Made by a program: the position numbers and the translations under genes. From the NCBI RefSeq assembly GCF_022538185.1, contig NZ_JAKYXC010000009.1:124001-188000 (forward strand): a DNA stretch of 64,000 nt, given 5' to 3'. Shown here piece by piece: positions 56,382 to 64,000 of the stretch; position 1 is the stretch's first letter; every line of letters starts with the position of its first letter. The notes beneath the pieces were generated by a model, which was not told the origin of the DNA, searched no databases, and saw only the letters and a program-made list of their open reading frames with translations. This stretch comes from Microbacterium sp. CFH 31415 (GTDB lineage Bacteria > Actinomycetota > Actinomycetes > Actinomycetales > Microbacteriaceae).

Positions 56382-57179
56382 TCAGCGCACGTGGACGACA
56401 TCGCCCGCCGACACCGCGCTCTCGAACTCCGAGTCGTGCAGCACGACGAGCCGTCCGTCATCGTCGATCCGCTGCGCACGTCCGCGCAGCACATCCCCGT
56501 CGGGGAGCGACACCGCCACATCGCTGCCCAGCGTCGAGCAGAGGGCCTCCACTTCGGCGAGGACGCCCGAGGCGGCCGCGTTGCCCCGCGCCGCGATCAG
56601 CGCGTCGAGGTGCTCCTCGAGTGCCGTGAGGTAGTCCGCGACGAGTGCGTCGTCATCGGCCTGGACGCCGAGCGCCTCGAAGGACGTCGCGGTCTCGACG
56701 GGCAGGTCCGTCTTCGGCATGCGCGTGTTGACTCCCGAGCCGATGACGACCGTGTCGGGATGCCCCGGCACGACCTCCGCGAGGATGCCGCACACCTTGT
56801 ACCCATCGAGCAGGACGTCGTTCGGCCACTTGAGCCGCGCCGTGTGACCCGTCCCGCGCAGCTGCGTGGCGACCGCGCGGGTCATGGCGGCCCCGGCGAC
56901 GAGCGGAATCCAGCCGCGCGCGGCGGGTGGGATCGCACCGACGCGCACCACCACCGAGAGTGCCAGCGCGGTCCCCGGCGGCGTCGTCCAGGAGCGGTCG
57001 AGCCTGCCCCGGCCCGCGCGCTGGTCGGTCGTGAGCAGCAATGACAGGTGCGGCCACTCCTCGGGCGCCTCCGTGACGTGGCGGATCACGTCGGCGTTCG
57101 TGGAGTCGGTGGTGTCGACGACCTGGACGCGCGGGGAGACGGCGGCGGCGAGGGGATAGCCCTCGGATGCGATCGGCAT
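56382..57179 (-). CDS. birA: Biotin-[acetyl-CoA-carboxylase] ligase
   Basis: 265 residues. Attaches biotin to the carboxylase subunit. VVDTTDSTNADVI, TTDQRAGRGRLDRSW, LKWPNDVLLDGYKVCGIL, and VVIGSGVNTRM match the catalytic domain. No N-terminal DNA-binding domain, so a ligase without repressor role. ATG 57179 has TACCGT seven bases upstream. It sits near accD/accE, which need the biotin carrier, as in Rv3279c-Rv3281. Confidence 0.94.
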   Translation of the reverse strand: MPIASEGYPLAAAVSPRVQVVDTTDSTNADVIRHVTEAPEEWPHLSLLLTTDQRAGRGRLDRSWTTPPGTALALSVVVRVGAIPPAARGWIPLVAGAAMTRAVATQLRGTGHTARLKWPNDVLLDGYKVCGILAEVVPGHPDTVVIGSGVNTRMPKTDLPVETATSFEALGVQADDDALVADYLTALEEHLDALIAARGNAAASGVLAEVEALCSTLGSDVAVSLPDGDVLRGRAQRIDDDGRLVVLHDSEFESAVSAGDVVHVR

Positions 57180-57186
57180 GGGTCTC

Positions 57187-57192
57187 ACGGTA
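57187..57192 (-). promoter_or_regulatory. -10 element TACCGT of birA, leaderless spacing
   Basis: TACCGT ends seven bases before ATG 57179, in the 22-base gap after the upstream gene. Confidence 0.4.
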
Positions 57193-57201
57193 CCGGCGCG
57201 A

Positions 57202-59433
57202 TCACCGGTTGCGCAGTCCGGTGTAGTACACCCAGAGCTTCCGTGAGCCGTACTGGAGCTGATACCACTCCCGCTGCGCATCCAGCACCTGCACAGCCGT
57301 TCCGCCGGGCACGGTCACGACGACCTTGCCCGCGGGGGAACTGCGCAGCCCCACGGGCTTGGTGGTCGCCATCTGCTTGACGGGATAGCTCGCGGCCGTT
57401 CCGAACGTGCCGTGGAAGTGCTCGTACACCGTGCGCGAGATCGCCCGCAGGGCGGCCTGCGGAGGGCCGTTGTCACCGATGATGGAGATCGCGTACGTCG
57501 ACCGCTTGCCGTAGACGATCGCCGTGTCGCCCTGCAGGAGCCCGGAGGCGATCCACAGCGCACCCGGCTTGCTCGCCTGTGCGACCCCCGGAGGGATGCC
57601 CGATGCGATACGGGATCGCCAGATCTGCGTCCGCATGATCGACAGGAGCGCGTCGGAGTTCTTCTTCGAGAGGATCGACCCGCTCGACAGCTTCTGCACG
57701 AGCAGGGCGAGGTCGTTCGACGTGGACCGGTTGCCCGCGTAGAGCACGCTCGTGCCGCGCGGCACCGATCCGTATGTGGTGTTGGTGAATCCCGCACCGC
57801 GGATCATCGCGTTCAGGTTGCTGATGCCGATCCAGTGCGCGATGTCGGTATGGCAGTAGTTGTCGGACACGTGGAGCATGACCCGGATGCAGGTGCCGAG
57901 AGGCACGCCCGAGGGCAGGCGCGTCGACAGGGTCGCCCGGCCCTGATCGATGCGCTTGTACGCCGCCCACGCTGCGAAGATCTTGAGCATGCTCGCCGGC
58001 TCACGCCGGGTTCCGCCGCTCACCTGCGAGATCTGCCCGAGACCGCCGATCTCGCGGACCGTGACGCTGAACGTGCCCGAGTACTTCGACATCGTCGAGC
58101 GGATCGCTGATGTCAGCACGCCCTGCAGGCGGGTCTTCTCGGCGGAGCACGTGGTGTTCGTCGCGACTCTCGCGCTCAGCGCGTTCGTGTCGCCCACGAG
58201 GAAGAGCGGCTTGTTCGCCGCAGTCAGGCGTGAGGCCATGTCGTCGGGTACGCACTCCGCCCGCGGGTAGTAGAGCGGCTGGTGCATCGCGGCGGCGGCC
58301 GCACCGGCGATGCCGATGTGCGCAGGCCGCGCGGGATTCACAAGCATGGACACCCGCCGTCCTCCGGACTGGTTGGCGACCAGCATCGAGAGGGTCGGCG
58401 CATCGATGTGGGCGAGGCGCGTCACCGCGAAGCCTGCGGCGCGCAGCGCCGGCTCGTAGGCGGGTGCCATCGCCGCCGCTGCACTGCGCACGATGACGAT
58501 CGATCGCGTGCCTGCCGCCCGCAGGAGCTCGATGGTCGCCTTGTCGAGTGGGGCCGAATGGCCGTTGACGACCAGGGTCCTCTTGCTCTTCGCCCGGCCC
58601 ATGACGGCCGCCAGCGGTGCATCGTGGTTGGTCAGGCCACCCGCGATGTAGACGGTGTCGGCGGCGCTCGCCTGCTGCCCGAACACGAGCCGCGACGTCT
58701 CGTAGAGGTTCGCGCCGCCGAGTCGGGTGACGTCGGGGGTGACGGTGCGCGCTGCGGTTCCGACCGCCGTCGTCACGTACGACGTGCCGCCGACGATCAC
58801 GATGGAACTCGGCGCCAGACGGCGCAGCTCTGTGAGCACGGCACCGGGGATGGCTGTCTTCTGCACGAAGAGGACGGCGGCGCCGCGCTCTGCCGCCAGC
58901 GGAGCCGCGACGGAGGCGAAGATCGGGTACGCGCCGGGAACGAGGTACACGGTGCTCGCGCCGTTGGGGAACATCGCCTTCGTCGCCGACACGGAGGCCG
59001 CGTACGCATCGGCTCCGGCGTTGATCCTGCGCGTGGACGGCACCGGCACGGGAACCTCCGCGGCGGCGAGAGTCTGCGACCGCAGCGCGGCGTCGGGCGC
59101 CGGGTCAGGCGCGGACTCCTCGTCGGTGGGCTCCGTCGGCGACGGGGTGGGATCGGGCGCCGGTTCGGGCGTAGGCGTCGGCGTCGGGTCGGGCGTCGGC
59201 GTCGGTTCCGCCGTCGGCGCCGGGTCCGGCGCCGCCGTCGGACCCGGCTCCGGAGAAGACGTCGGCGTCGGGGTCGGCGTCGGGTCGGGCGTCGGCGCTG
59301 CAGGATCCACGGCGGACTGCTGCTGCGCGTCGTCTCGGACGTCCGCGTAGGCGGCTCCCGCCGCGACTTCGCCGAGGGGCGGAACCATCAGAGCGGCCGC
59401 GACGATGACGGCGGCCGCTCGAAGCGACCGCAT
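57202..59433 (-). CDS. Secreted CWB2 / beta-lactamase-like / SH3 three-domain protein
   Basis: 743 residues. Signal peptide 1-30. A Pro/Thr-rich linker of PTP/PDP repeats covers 44-113. A cell-wall-binding repeat 2 region covers about 137-430 (SVSATKAMFPNGASTVYLVPG, SIVIVGGTSYVTTAV, RLGGANLYETSRLV). A serine-hydrolase domain about 445-680 has the SxxK SMLK at 481, SDN at 523 and KPG at 622 in place of KTG. A C-terminal SH3b domain covers about 690-743. This resembles class A beta-lactamase/D-Ala carboxypeptidase folds, acting at the wall. ATG 59433 is chosen; GTG 59460 is possible. Confidence 0.85.
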   Translation of the reverse strand: MRSLRAAAVIVAAALMVPPLGEVAAGAAYADVRDDAQQQSAVDPAAPTPDPTPTPTPTSSPEPGPTAAPDPAPTAEPTPTPDPTPTPTPEPAPDPTPSPTEPTDEESAPDPAPDAALRSQTLAAAEVPVPVPSTRRINAGADAYAASVSATKAMFPNGASTVYLVPGAYPIFASVAAPLAAERGAAVLFVQKTAIPGAVLTELRRLAPSSIVIVGGTSYVTTAVGTAARTVTPDVTRLGGANLYETSRLVFGQQASAADTVYIAGGLTNHDAPLAAVMGRAKSKRTLVVNGHSAPLDKATIELLRAAGTRSIVIVRSAAAAMAPAYEPALRAAGFAVTRLAHIDAPTLSMLVANQSGGRRVSMLVNPARPAHIGIAGAAAAAMHQPLYYPRAECVPDDMASRLTAANKPLFLVGDTNALSARVATNTTCSAEKTRLQGVLTSAIRSTMSKYSGTFSVTVREIGGLGQISQVSGGTRREPASMLKIFAAWAAYKRIDQGRATLSTRLPSGVPLGTCIRVMLHVSDNYCHTDIAHWIGISNLNAMIRGAGFTNTTYGSVPRGTSVLYAGNRSTSNDLALLVQKLSSGSILSKKNSDALLSIMRTQIWRSRIASGIPPGVAQASKPGALWIASGLLQGDTAIVYGKRSTYAISIIGDNGPPQAALRAISRTVYEHFHGTFGTAASYPVKQMATTKPVGLRSSPAGKVVVTVPGGTAVQVLDAQREWYQLQYGSRKLWVYYTGLRNR
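59095..59304 (-). repeat. Low-complexity Pro/Thr-rich coding repeat
   Basis: About 210 bases built from short GTCGGCGTCGGG-like units encode the Pro-Thr-Asp linker (residues 44-113) of the CWB2/beta-lactamase protein. Such a stretch may vary in length between strains by slippage. Confidence 0.75.
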
Positions 59434-59470
59434 CCTGAAATTCCGTGAACGACCTGACACCGTGCTCCCG

Positions 59471-59476
59471 ACCCTA
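59471..59476 (-). promoter_or_regulatory. -10 element TAGGGT of the CWB2 gene
   Basis: TAGGGT ten bases before GTG 59460 and 37 before ATG 59433. The choice of start depends on where transcription begins. Confidence 0.35.
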
Positions 59477-59620
59477 CCTGCGAGATCACTCGGGGGCATG
59501 AGAGCGACATGAGATTCGCGTCGGACGGCTGCCGGGTGCAGCATCCCGAACCCCCTCTTCCGACAGTGATCATCGTGACCCCTTGTGCAAACCCTCCAAC
59601 CGCTCGACGAGGGCCGCCGA

Positions 59621-59626
59621 TAGGGT
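59621..59626 (+). promoter_or_regulatory. -10 element TAGGGT of accD, leaderless spacing
   Basis: TAGGGT is followed by seven bases and GTG 59634. GGTGGAA overlapping it could also serve as a ribosome-binding site. Confidence 0.45.
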
Positions 59627-59633
59627 GGAATCC

Positions 59634-61223
59634 GTGACCGATCAGCCCGACCTCTTCACGACCGCCGGCAAGATCGCCGACCTCCGCGCACGTTTCCAGG
59701 AAGCCGTCCTCGATCCCGAGGAGGTCGCCAAGGAGAAGCAGCACGCGAAGGGCAAGGGCACGGCGCGCGAGCGCATCGACCAGCTGCTCGACACCGGCAG
59801 CTTCGTCGAGCTCGACGAGTACGTGCGCCACCGCACCACCGCGTTCGGCATGGACAGGTCGCGGCCGTACGGCGACTCGGTCGTCACCGGCGTCGGGACG
59901 ATCCACGGCCGCACGGTCGCGGTGTACTCGCAGGACTTCTCGACCTTCGGCGGTTCGCTCGGCGAGGTCGCCGGCGAGAAGATCATCAAGGTCATGGAGT
60001 TCGCGCTGCGCTCCGGCATCCCGATCGTCGGGATCCTCGACTCGGGCGGCGCCCGCATCCAGGAGGGCGTCGTCGCGCTCGGCAAGTACGGCGAGATCTT
60101 CCGCCTGAACACCCGCGCCTCCGGGGTGATCCCGCAGATCTCGATCATCATGGGCCCGGCCGCCGGCGGCGCCGTGTACTCCCCTGCCCTCACCGACTTC
60201 GTCGTGATGGTCGACAAGACGAGCCAGATGTTCGTCACCGGCCCCGACGTCATCAAGACGGTCACCGGCGAGGACGTCGGCATGGAGGAGCTGGGCGGCG
60301 CGCACACGCACAACACCCGCTCCGGCGTCGCTCACTACCTCGCAGAAGACGAGGACGACGCGATCGACTACGTGCGCACCATGCTCGGCTTCCTGCCCGA
60401 CAACAACATGGCGGAGCTGCCGGTCTACGAGTCGGGCTTCGAGTTCGAGACGACCGATGCCGACCGCGCCCTGAACGCGATCATCCCGGACTCGCCGAAT
60501 CAGCCGTACGACATCCACCAGGTCATCCGCGGCATCGTCGACGCCGAGGACTTCCTCGAGGTGCAGCCGCTGTTCGCCCCGAACATCGTCATCGGCTTCG
60601 GCCGCATCGAAGGCCGCTCGGTCGGCATCATCGCCAACCAGCCCTCGCAGATGGCCGGCACGCTCAACATCGAGGCCGGCGAGAAGGCCAGCCGCTTCGT
60701 GCGGTTCTGCGACGCCTTCTCCATCCCTATCGTCACGCTCGTCGACGTTCCCGGCTACCTGCCCGGCACCGACCAGGAGTGGACGGGCGTGATCCGCCGC
60801 GGCGCGAAGCTGCTCTACGCCTACGCCGAGGCGACCGTTCCCCTCGTGACCGTCATCCTGCGCAAGGCCTACGGCGGCGCGTACATCGTGATGGGGTCGA
60901 AGCAGCTCGGCGCCGACATCAACCTGGCGTGGCCGACGGCCGAGATCGCCGTGATGGGCGGTCAGGGCGCGGTGAACATCCTGTACCGCGGCGAGATCAA
61001 GCGAGCCGAGGCCGCGGGTGAGGATGTCGCGGCCGTGCGCGCCCGTCTCGCGAACGAGTACACCTACAACGTCGCCTCGCCGTTCCTCGCCGCCGAGCGC
61101 GGCGAGCTCGACGGCATCATCGAGCCCGCGCAGACGCGGGTCTCGATCGCGAAGGCGCTGCGGGCGCTGCGGGGCAAGCGTGCGAGCCTGCCGCCCAAGA
61201 AGCACGGGAACATCCCGCTGTGA
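59634..61223 (+). CDS. accD: Acyl-CoA carboxylase beta (carboxyltransferase) subunit
   Basis: 529 residues, full length for AccD5/PccB. Transfers CO2 from biotin to acetyl- or propionyl-Co[69 protein letters not shown], and [31 protein letters not shown] are family signatures. Followed by an AccE subunit through GTGA. The pair and nearby birA match Rv3279c-Rv3281, where AccD5 makes methylmalonyl-CoA. Substrate cannot be read from sequence. Confidence 0.95.
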   Translation: MTDQPDLFTTAGKIADLRARFQEAVLDPEEVAKEKQHAKGKGTARERIDQLLDTGSFVELDEYVRHRTTAFGMDRSRPYGDSVVTGVGTIHGRTVAVYSQDFSTFGGSLGEVAGEKIIKVMEFALRSGIPIVGILDSGGARIQEGVVALGKYGEIFRLNTRASGVIPQISIIMGPAAGGAVYSPALTDFVVMVDKTSQMFVTGPDVIKTVTGEDVGMEELGGAHTHNTRSGVAHYLAEDEDDAIDYVRTMLGFLPDNNMAELPVYESGFEFETTDADRALNAIIPDSPNQPYDIHQVIRGIVDAEDFLEVQPLFAPNIVIGFGRIEGRSVGIIANQPSQMAGTLNIEAGEKASRFVRFCDAFSIPIVTLVDVPGYLPGTDQEWTGVIRRGAKLLYAYAEATVPLVTVILRKAYGGAYIVMGSKQLGADINLAWPTAEIAVMGGQGAVNILYRGEIKRAEAAGEDVAAVRARLANEYTYNVASPFLAAERGELDGIIEPAQTRVSIAKALRALRGKRASLPPKKHGNIPL

Positions 61224-61450
61224 GCCTGGCGGACGAGGGCGCCCCGGGCGTCACGATCGACATCCTGCGGGGCCAGGCCTCCGAGGAGGAGCTCGCGGCG
61301 CTCATCGCCGTCGTCACCGAGGCGTACACGGGCGAGGCTGCCGAGGCCGTCGCCCCCGATGACGCGCCGCGCTCGGCGTGGTCGCTGACCCAGCGCAACC
61401 TGCGGGAGCCCCTGCGCCGCGAGCTCGGCTGGGGTCGATTCACGGGCTGA
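61220..61450 (+). CDS. accE: Acyl-CoA carboxylase epsilon subunit
   Basis: 76 residues. Actinobacterial AccE stabilises the beta subunit with the biotinylated alpha subunit. The conserved C-terminal [23 protein letters not shown] is diagnostic. N-terminal half is an acidic helix ([19 protein letters not shown]). GTG 61220 overlaps the accD stop (GTGA). Confidence 0.9.
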   Translation: MSLADEGAPGVTIDILRGQASEEELAALIAVVTEAYTGEAAEAVAPDDAPRSAWSLTQRNLREPLRRELGWGRFTG

Positions 61451-61839
61451 GCGTGCTCAGCCGCGAATCCGGTTGTCGTGTGCCGCCGCGGGCGGTGTGT
61501 CGAATCGTCGTGCACCGGCTGATGCCGCCTCGCGCCTCGCGCCACCCGCCTCGCGCCGCCCGCCCCGCGCCACCCGCCCCCACCGTGCCGCAACGGCGGA
61601 GATCTCCGGCGACACGCCGGATGGCGGCGTTCGTCTCCCGCATGTCGCGCACGATCCCCGATGTTGCGCGGGGGGGCGCACGCGACGCTGCACTTCCAAC
61701 CGGACAAGGCCCCCGAGTGTCCCCCGAAATACCTACAGACGGGGGGCTTGCGGCCCGGAGATACTTGTATCGCTGGAACGCTTCTGCGTTCGGCCGACTC
61801 GCTCTCCGCTCTTTGCGGAAGACCCGAGCTCGGCCACGC

Positions 61840-61862
61840 GGACTGTTTTCGGGTAACAGTCC
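61840..61862. terminator. Eight-base-pair hairpin downstream of accE
   Basis: GGACTGTT and AACAGTCC pair around a seven-base TTCGGGT loop. It is directly adjacent to a stronger hairpin. Could be part of a terminator or a structured RNA. Confidence 0.45.
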
Positions 61863-61866
61863 GCCA

Positions 61867-61899
61867 GGCGAGGGGCGGGCGGCTTCGCCGCCCCTCGCC
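61867..61899. terminator. Twelve-base-pair terminator hairpin
   Basis: GGCGAGGGGCGG pairs perfectly with CCGCCCCTCGCC around a nine-base loop. It is placed between convergent genes and is likely bidirectional. No U-tract. Confidence 0.65.
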
Positions 61900-62029
61900 T
61901 CCTCAGATTCGGCTCCCCGTCTCGGTTCCCCTCCCCCATCGAGGCGGGGAGCATTCTCGTCCCCAGCGCGCATGCCGCTCGCACGCTCGGCCCCACACGC
62001 CGGGACCTCGCCGTCGACGACGATTCGAG

Positions 62030-63097
62030 TCAGCGCACCTCGGCCGCGCCGGGGTGCGGGATCTCGCGCCAGAGGTCCACGCCGTCCTCTTCGGAGGGGC
62101 CGCCGACCGAAGGCGACCGGCCGACCACGGTGACAGCCACGCGCGCATCGGGCGAGGTGCGGATGTAGAGCCGATCGGAGCTGGCCGAGCGCAGCGCCTC
62201 GGCGAGCTGTGCGCGGATGATGGACAGCGTCTCGTCGTCGACTCCCTCGAGCCCGCCCTCGTCGAGCACCGTCACGTTCGCACCGCGGCGGCGAGCGCGT
62301 TCGAGCTCGGCCCGCACATCGTCGTCGAGCAGGCGCGGTCCGCGCATCTCGTCGCGCAGCCGGCCCTCGGCCAGCCGCGCCTCGAGCCGATCATCGTCGG
62401 TCAGGCGACCGCCGGTGGCGACCGTGCGCGTGAGGACCGGGCCGGCCACGGCGAGCGCCTGCTGCACCTGCACGCGGCGCTCGCGCTGGCGGCCGACCTG
62501 AGAGGCCTGCCAGGCCGACGCAGCGCGCTGCAGCTGGGCCAGCCTCGACGTGTCGCGCGCGGCGCGGTCGAGGGATCCGACCAGCAGCTGCGCACACGTC
62601 ACCCACACGATCGAGCCGACGAGTCCGAGGGCGAGCGCGTTGGCGGGGCCCATCCACGCCATCGAGCCGACGGCGAGGATCACGATGCCCGCCCACGCGG
62701 CCCACGGCCGGCGTCGCACCATCACGATCGTCATGAGCGCCCCGATGCCGCCGAGGTACCACGTGGCGAAGCCGGACGTCACCGAGCCCGGGCCCACCGC
62801 GAACGAGATGGCGCTCGGGACGACCACCGCGGCGGCCAGCGCGAGGATCATCGCGGGCACGGGGAGCCGGCCGCGCGTACGGTGCACATCGCCGATGTGC
62901 TCCTCCTCCGGCGCCGCGGCCGACGGCGCCGGGTCCCAGAAGATGCAGAGCCAGGTCGTCGCGAGGTACATCCCGAGCGTCGCGACGACGATGAGGGGGT
63001 AGGGCACGGCCGCTTCGGTCCACCACAGGCCGCGTGCTGCGAGGTAGGCCGTGAAGGCGACGGCGAGCGCGACCAGGACGTTCTTGACGCTGATCAC
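62030..63097 (-). CDS. Membrane protein of unknown function coupled to sensor kinase
   Basis: 355 residues, not recognised as a named family. About seven membrane helices in the first half (VLVALAVAFTAYLAARGLWW, PLIVVATLGMYLATTWLCIF, LPVPAMILALAAAVVVPSAI, and others). A cytoplasmic half follows with an Arg-rich helical LGSLDRAARDTSRLAQLQRAASAW, then a VDDETLSIIRAQLAEALRSASSDRLYIRTSPD segment like a degenerate kinase or anti-sigma contact region. GTG 63097 overlaps the kinase stop (GTGA). Confidence 0.7.
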   Translation of the reverse strand: MISVKNVLVALAVAFTAYLAARGLWWTEAAVPYPLIVVATLGMYLATTWLCIFWDPAPSAAAPEEEHIGDVHRTRGRLPVPAMILALAAAVVVPSAISFAVGPGSVTSGFATWYLGGIGALMTIVMVRRRPWAAWAGIVILAVGSMAWMGPANALALGLVGSIVWVTCAQLLVGSLDRAARDTSRLAQLQRAASAWQASQVGRQRERRVQVQQALAVAGPVLTRTVATGGRLTDDDRLEARLAEGRLRDEMRGPRLLDDDVRAELERARRRGANVTVLDEGGLEGVDDETLSIIRAQLAEALRSASSDRLYIRTSPDARVAVTVVGRSPSVGGPSEEDGVDLWREIPHPGAAEVR

Positions 63098-64000
63098 TCC
63101 GGCTTCCCCTCCCAGTCGAGGCGCACGGTGGTGCCGTGCCGGCCGGTGTCGATGTCGGCGGATCCGCCGACGGCGGCGACCCGCGCGAAGATCGAGGCGC
63201 GGATGCCGAGGCGGTCGTCGGGCACGTCGTCGAGGTCGAATCCCTCTCCGAGGTCGCGCACCTCGACGTGGACGACGTCTCCGGATGCCTCGACCGACAC
63301 TCTCAGGCCGGCGCCGCCCGCGTGCTGCAGGGCGTTCGCGATGGCCTGGGTCGCCGCGAGCACAAGCGCCCGTGCGACCCGGCCGGGGATCTGCGGGCCG
63401 TCGGCCACGATGTCGCGATCGACCAGCAGGTCTGCCCCGAGCTCGCGCGATGCGGCATCGATGTCGTCGGCGATCGAATGGGCGTCGCGCGGTTCGTCGG
63501 GCCCCTCGTGCGCATCCTGTTCGGTGTTCGCGAGGCGGGTGAGGGCTTCGCGCGCCATCGCGACGGCCAGCGTCTGGGCGCGCGGAGTGTCGGCGCGTTC
63601 GGCCGCGATGAGCGCTGCGAGCACGCTGTCATGCATGAGCGCTGCGACCGCGATGCGCTCCTGCTCCGCAGCATCGGCCGCGGCCGCCTGCGCGTACGAC
63701 GACACCGCGCGGGCGCGGGTCTCGTCGACGTTCGCCGCGACCGACCGGAACACCCAGCCCAGCGTGAGGATGACGCCGCCGAGGATCAGCGCGAACGAGA
63801 CGTCGAGGCCGTTCGCGAACCAGAACTCGGTGGCGAAGCCGCCCTGGATGAGGCGCACCAGGCCGAACAGGAGCGGCGCGAGGATCGTCCAGACGATCTG
63901 CAGCGGGAAGGGGAAGGCGAGCACCGCCGCGAGCGTGGCGATGTTGACGAGGTACCAGATCCACGGTTGCGGTGTCGCAGGCGGGTCGCTGCCGGCCGTG
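63094..64000 (-). CDS. Sensor histidine kinase, N-terminus cut by window edge
   Basis: 302 codons are visible and the frame stays open to the window end, so the N-terminus is missing. Two or more membrane helices (WYLVNIATLAAVLAFPFP, VSFALILGGVILTLGWVF) precede a dimerisation helix QERIAVAALMHDSVLAALIAAERA with the probable phosphoacceptor His. The C-terminal ATPase domain has VLAATQAIANALQHAGGAGLRVSVEA (N box) and VRDLGEGFDLDDVPDDRLGIRASI (G box). It looks like the NarX/LiaS-type HisKA_3 group. A cognate regulator is not in the window. Confidence 0.85.
   Translation of the reverse strand, partial: TAGSDPPATPQPWIWYLVNIATLAAVLAFPFPLQIVWTILAPLLFGLVRLIQGGFATEFWFANGLDVSFALILGGVILTLGWVFRSVAANVDETRARAVSSYAQAAAADAAEQERIAVAALMHDSVLAALIAAERADTPRAQTLAVAMAREALTRLANTEQDAHEGPDEPRDAHSIADDIDAASRELGADLLVDRDIVADGPQIPGRVARALVLAATQAIANALQHAGGAGLRVSVEASGDVVHVEVRDLGEGFDLDDVPDDRLGIRASIFARVAAVGGSADIDTGRHGTTVRLDWEGKPE

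Larger units (their letters stand above)
61451..62029. other. 579-base intergenic region with hairpins and a local AT-richer core
   Basis: No convincing gene on either strand. It opens with low-complexity CGCCTCGCGCC/CACCCGCC tracts (about 61525-61585). A 5-2-5 inverted repeat GATAC-TT-GTATC lies at 61760-61771. Hairpin one is 61840-61862 (8 base pairs). Hairpin two is 61867-61899 (12 base pairs). The region separates accE from the convergent membrane-protein gene, so at least hairpin two is probably a terminator. Confidence 0.6.

Noticed and set aside
59388..61205. 605-codon minus-strand open frame
   Set aside because: It is antisense to accD, which is unmistakable. No motif in the frame.
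61720..61900. Possible 6C-type or tRNA-like RNA
   Set aside because: The hairpin loops lack runs of six cytosines and no cloverleaf could be drawn, so only generic hairpins are reported.
61451..61973. Several 80-177-codon frames in the region after accE
   Set aside because: They overlap each other in all frames, contain Arg/Pro/Ala repeats from the low-complexity tracts and have no ribosome-binding site or recognisable motif.

Overview
The window is 64 kb of high-GC DNA (about 70 % by eye) from an actinobacterium. It is most likely a member of the Microbacteriaceae such as Microbacterium. Evidence: a WhiB regulator, DUF3499 and DUF5719 proteins, an AccE epsilon subunit, frequent GTG starts, and pervasive 4-base start/stop overlaps (ATGA, GTGA, TTGA). 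The gene order at both edges resembles the Mycobacterium tuberculosis Rv3248c-Rv3281 region. I see no rRNA, tRNA, CRISPR array, insertion sequence or phage gene. Family assignments come from reading translated motifs, not from a search.

Left block (1-11.4 kb): the 5' part of ahcY, an rmlA-rmlB-rmlCD operon for dTDP-L-rhamnose, DUF3499, an Rv3259-like protein, DUF5719, a 951-residue membrane glycosyltransferase, whiB2-like and manA. Right block (51.4-61.5 kb): a glycosyltransferase, an LCP ligase, purE, purK, a PH-domain protein, birA, a secreted three-domain protein, accD and accE. A membrane protein and a sensor kinase running off the edge close the window (62.0-64 kb).

Between these conserved blocks lie about 40 kb of surface-glycan genes (11.5-51.3 kb), with several separable modules. 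(i) Two tandem O-antigen-ligase-like proteins. (ii) A galactofuranan module: glfT2 and glfT1 homologues facing a glf-wzm-wzt operon, as in mycobacterial arabinogalactan synthesis. (iii) Enzymes expected to make a 2,3-diacetamido-uronic acid: UDP-sugar 6-dehydrogenase, 2-epimerase, and a coupled 3-dehydrogenase / aminotransferase / acetyltransferase trio. (iv) Several glycosyltransferases with a PglK-like ABC flippase. (v) A second Wzm/Wzt exporter with DUF6541, DUF2304 and polyprenyl-type transferase genes. (vi) An eight-gene, fully overlapping operon that encodes the late steps of legionaminic acid synthesis and CMP activation (legB-legC-legG-legI-legH-ptmE-legF) and ends in a GT-B transferase. 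Large secreted proteins (CAP/FG-GAP, LGFP-repeat) are interspersed.

Together the genes predict a cell envelope carrying rhamnose, galactofuranose, a diacetamido-uronic acid and a bacterial nonulosonic acid. The polymers would be exported by ABC transporters and attached to peptidoglycan by the LCP ligase. Many transcription starts appear to be leaderless: a TAnnnT hexamer lies 6-8 bases before the start codon at a dozen genes.
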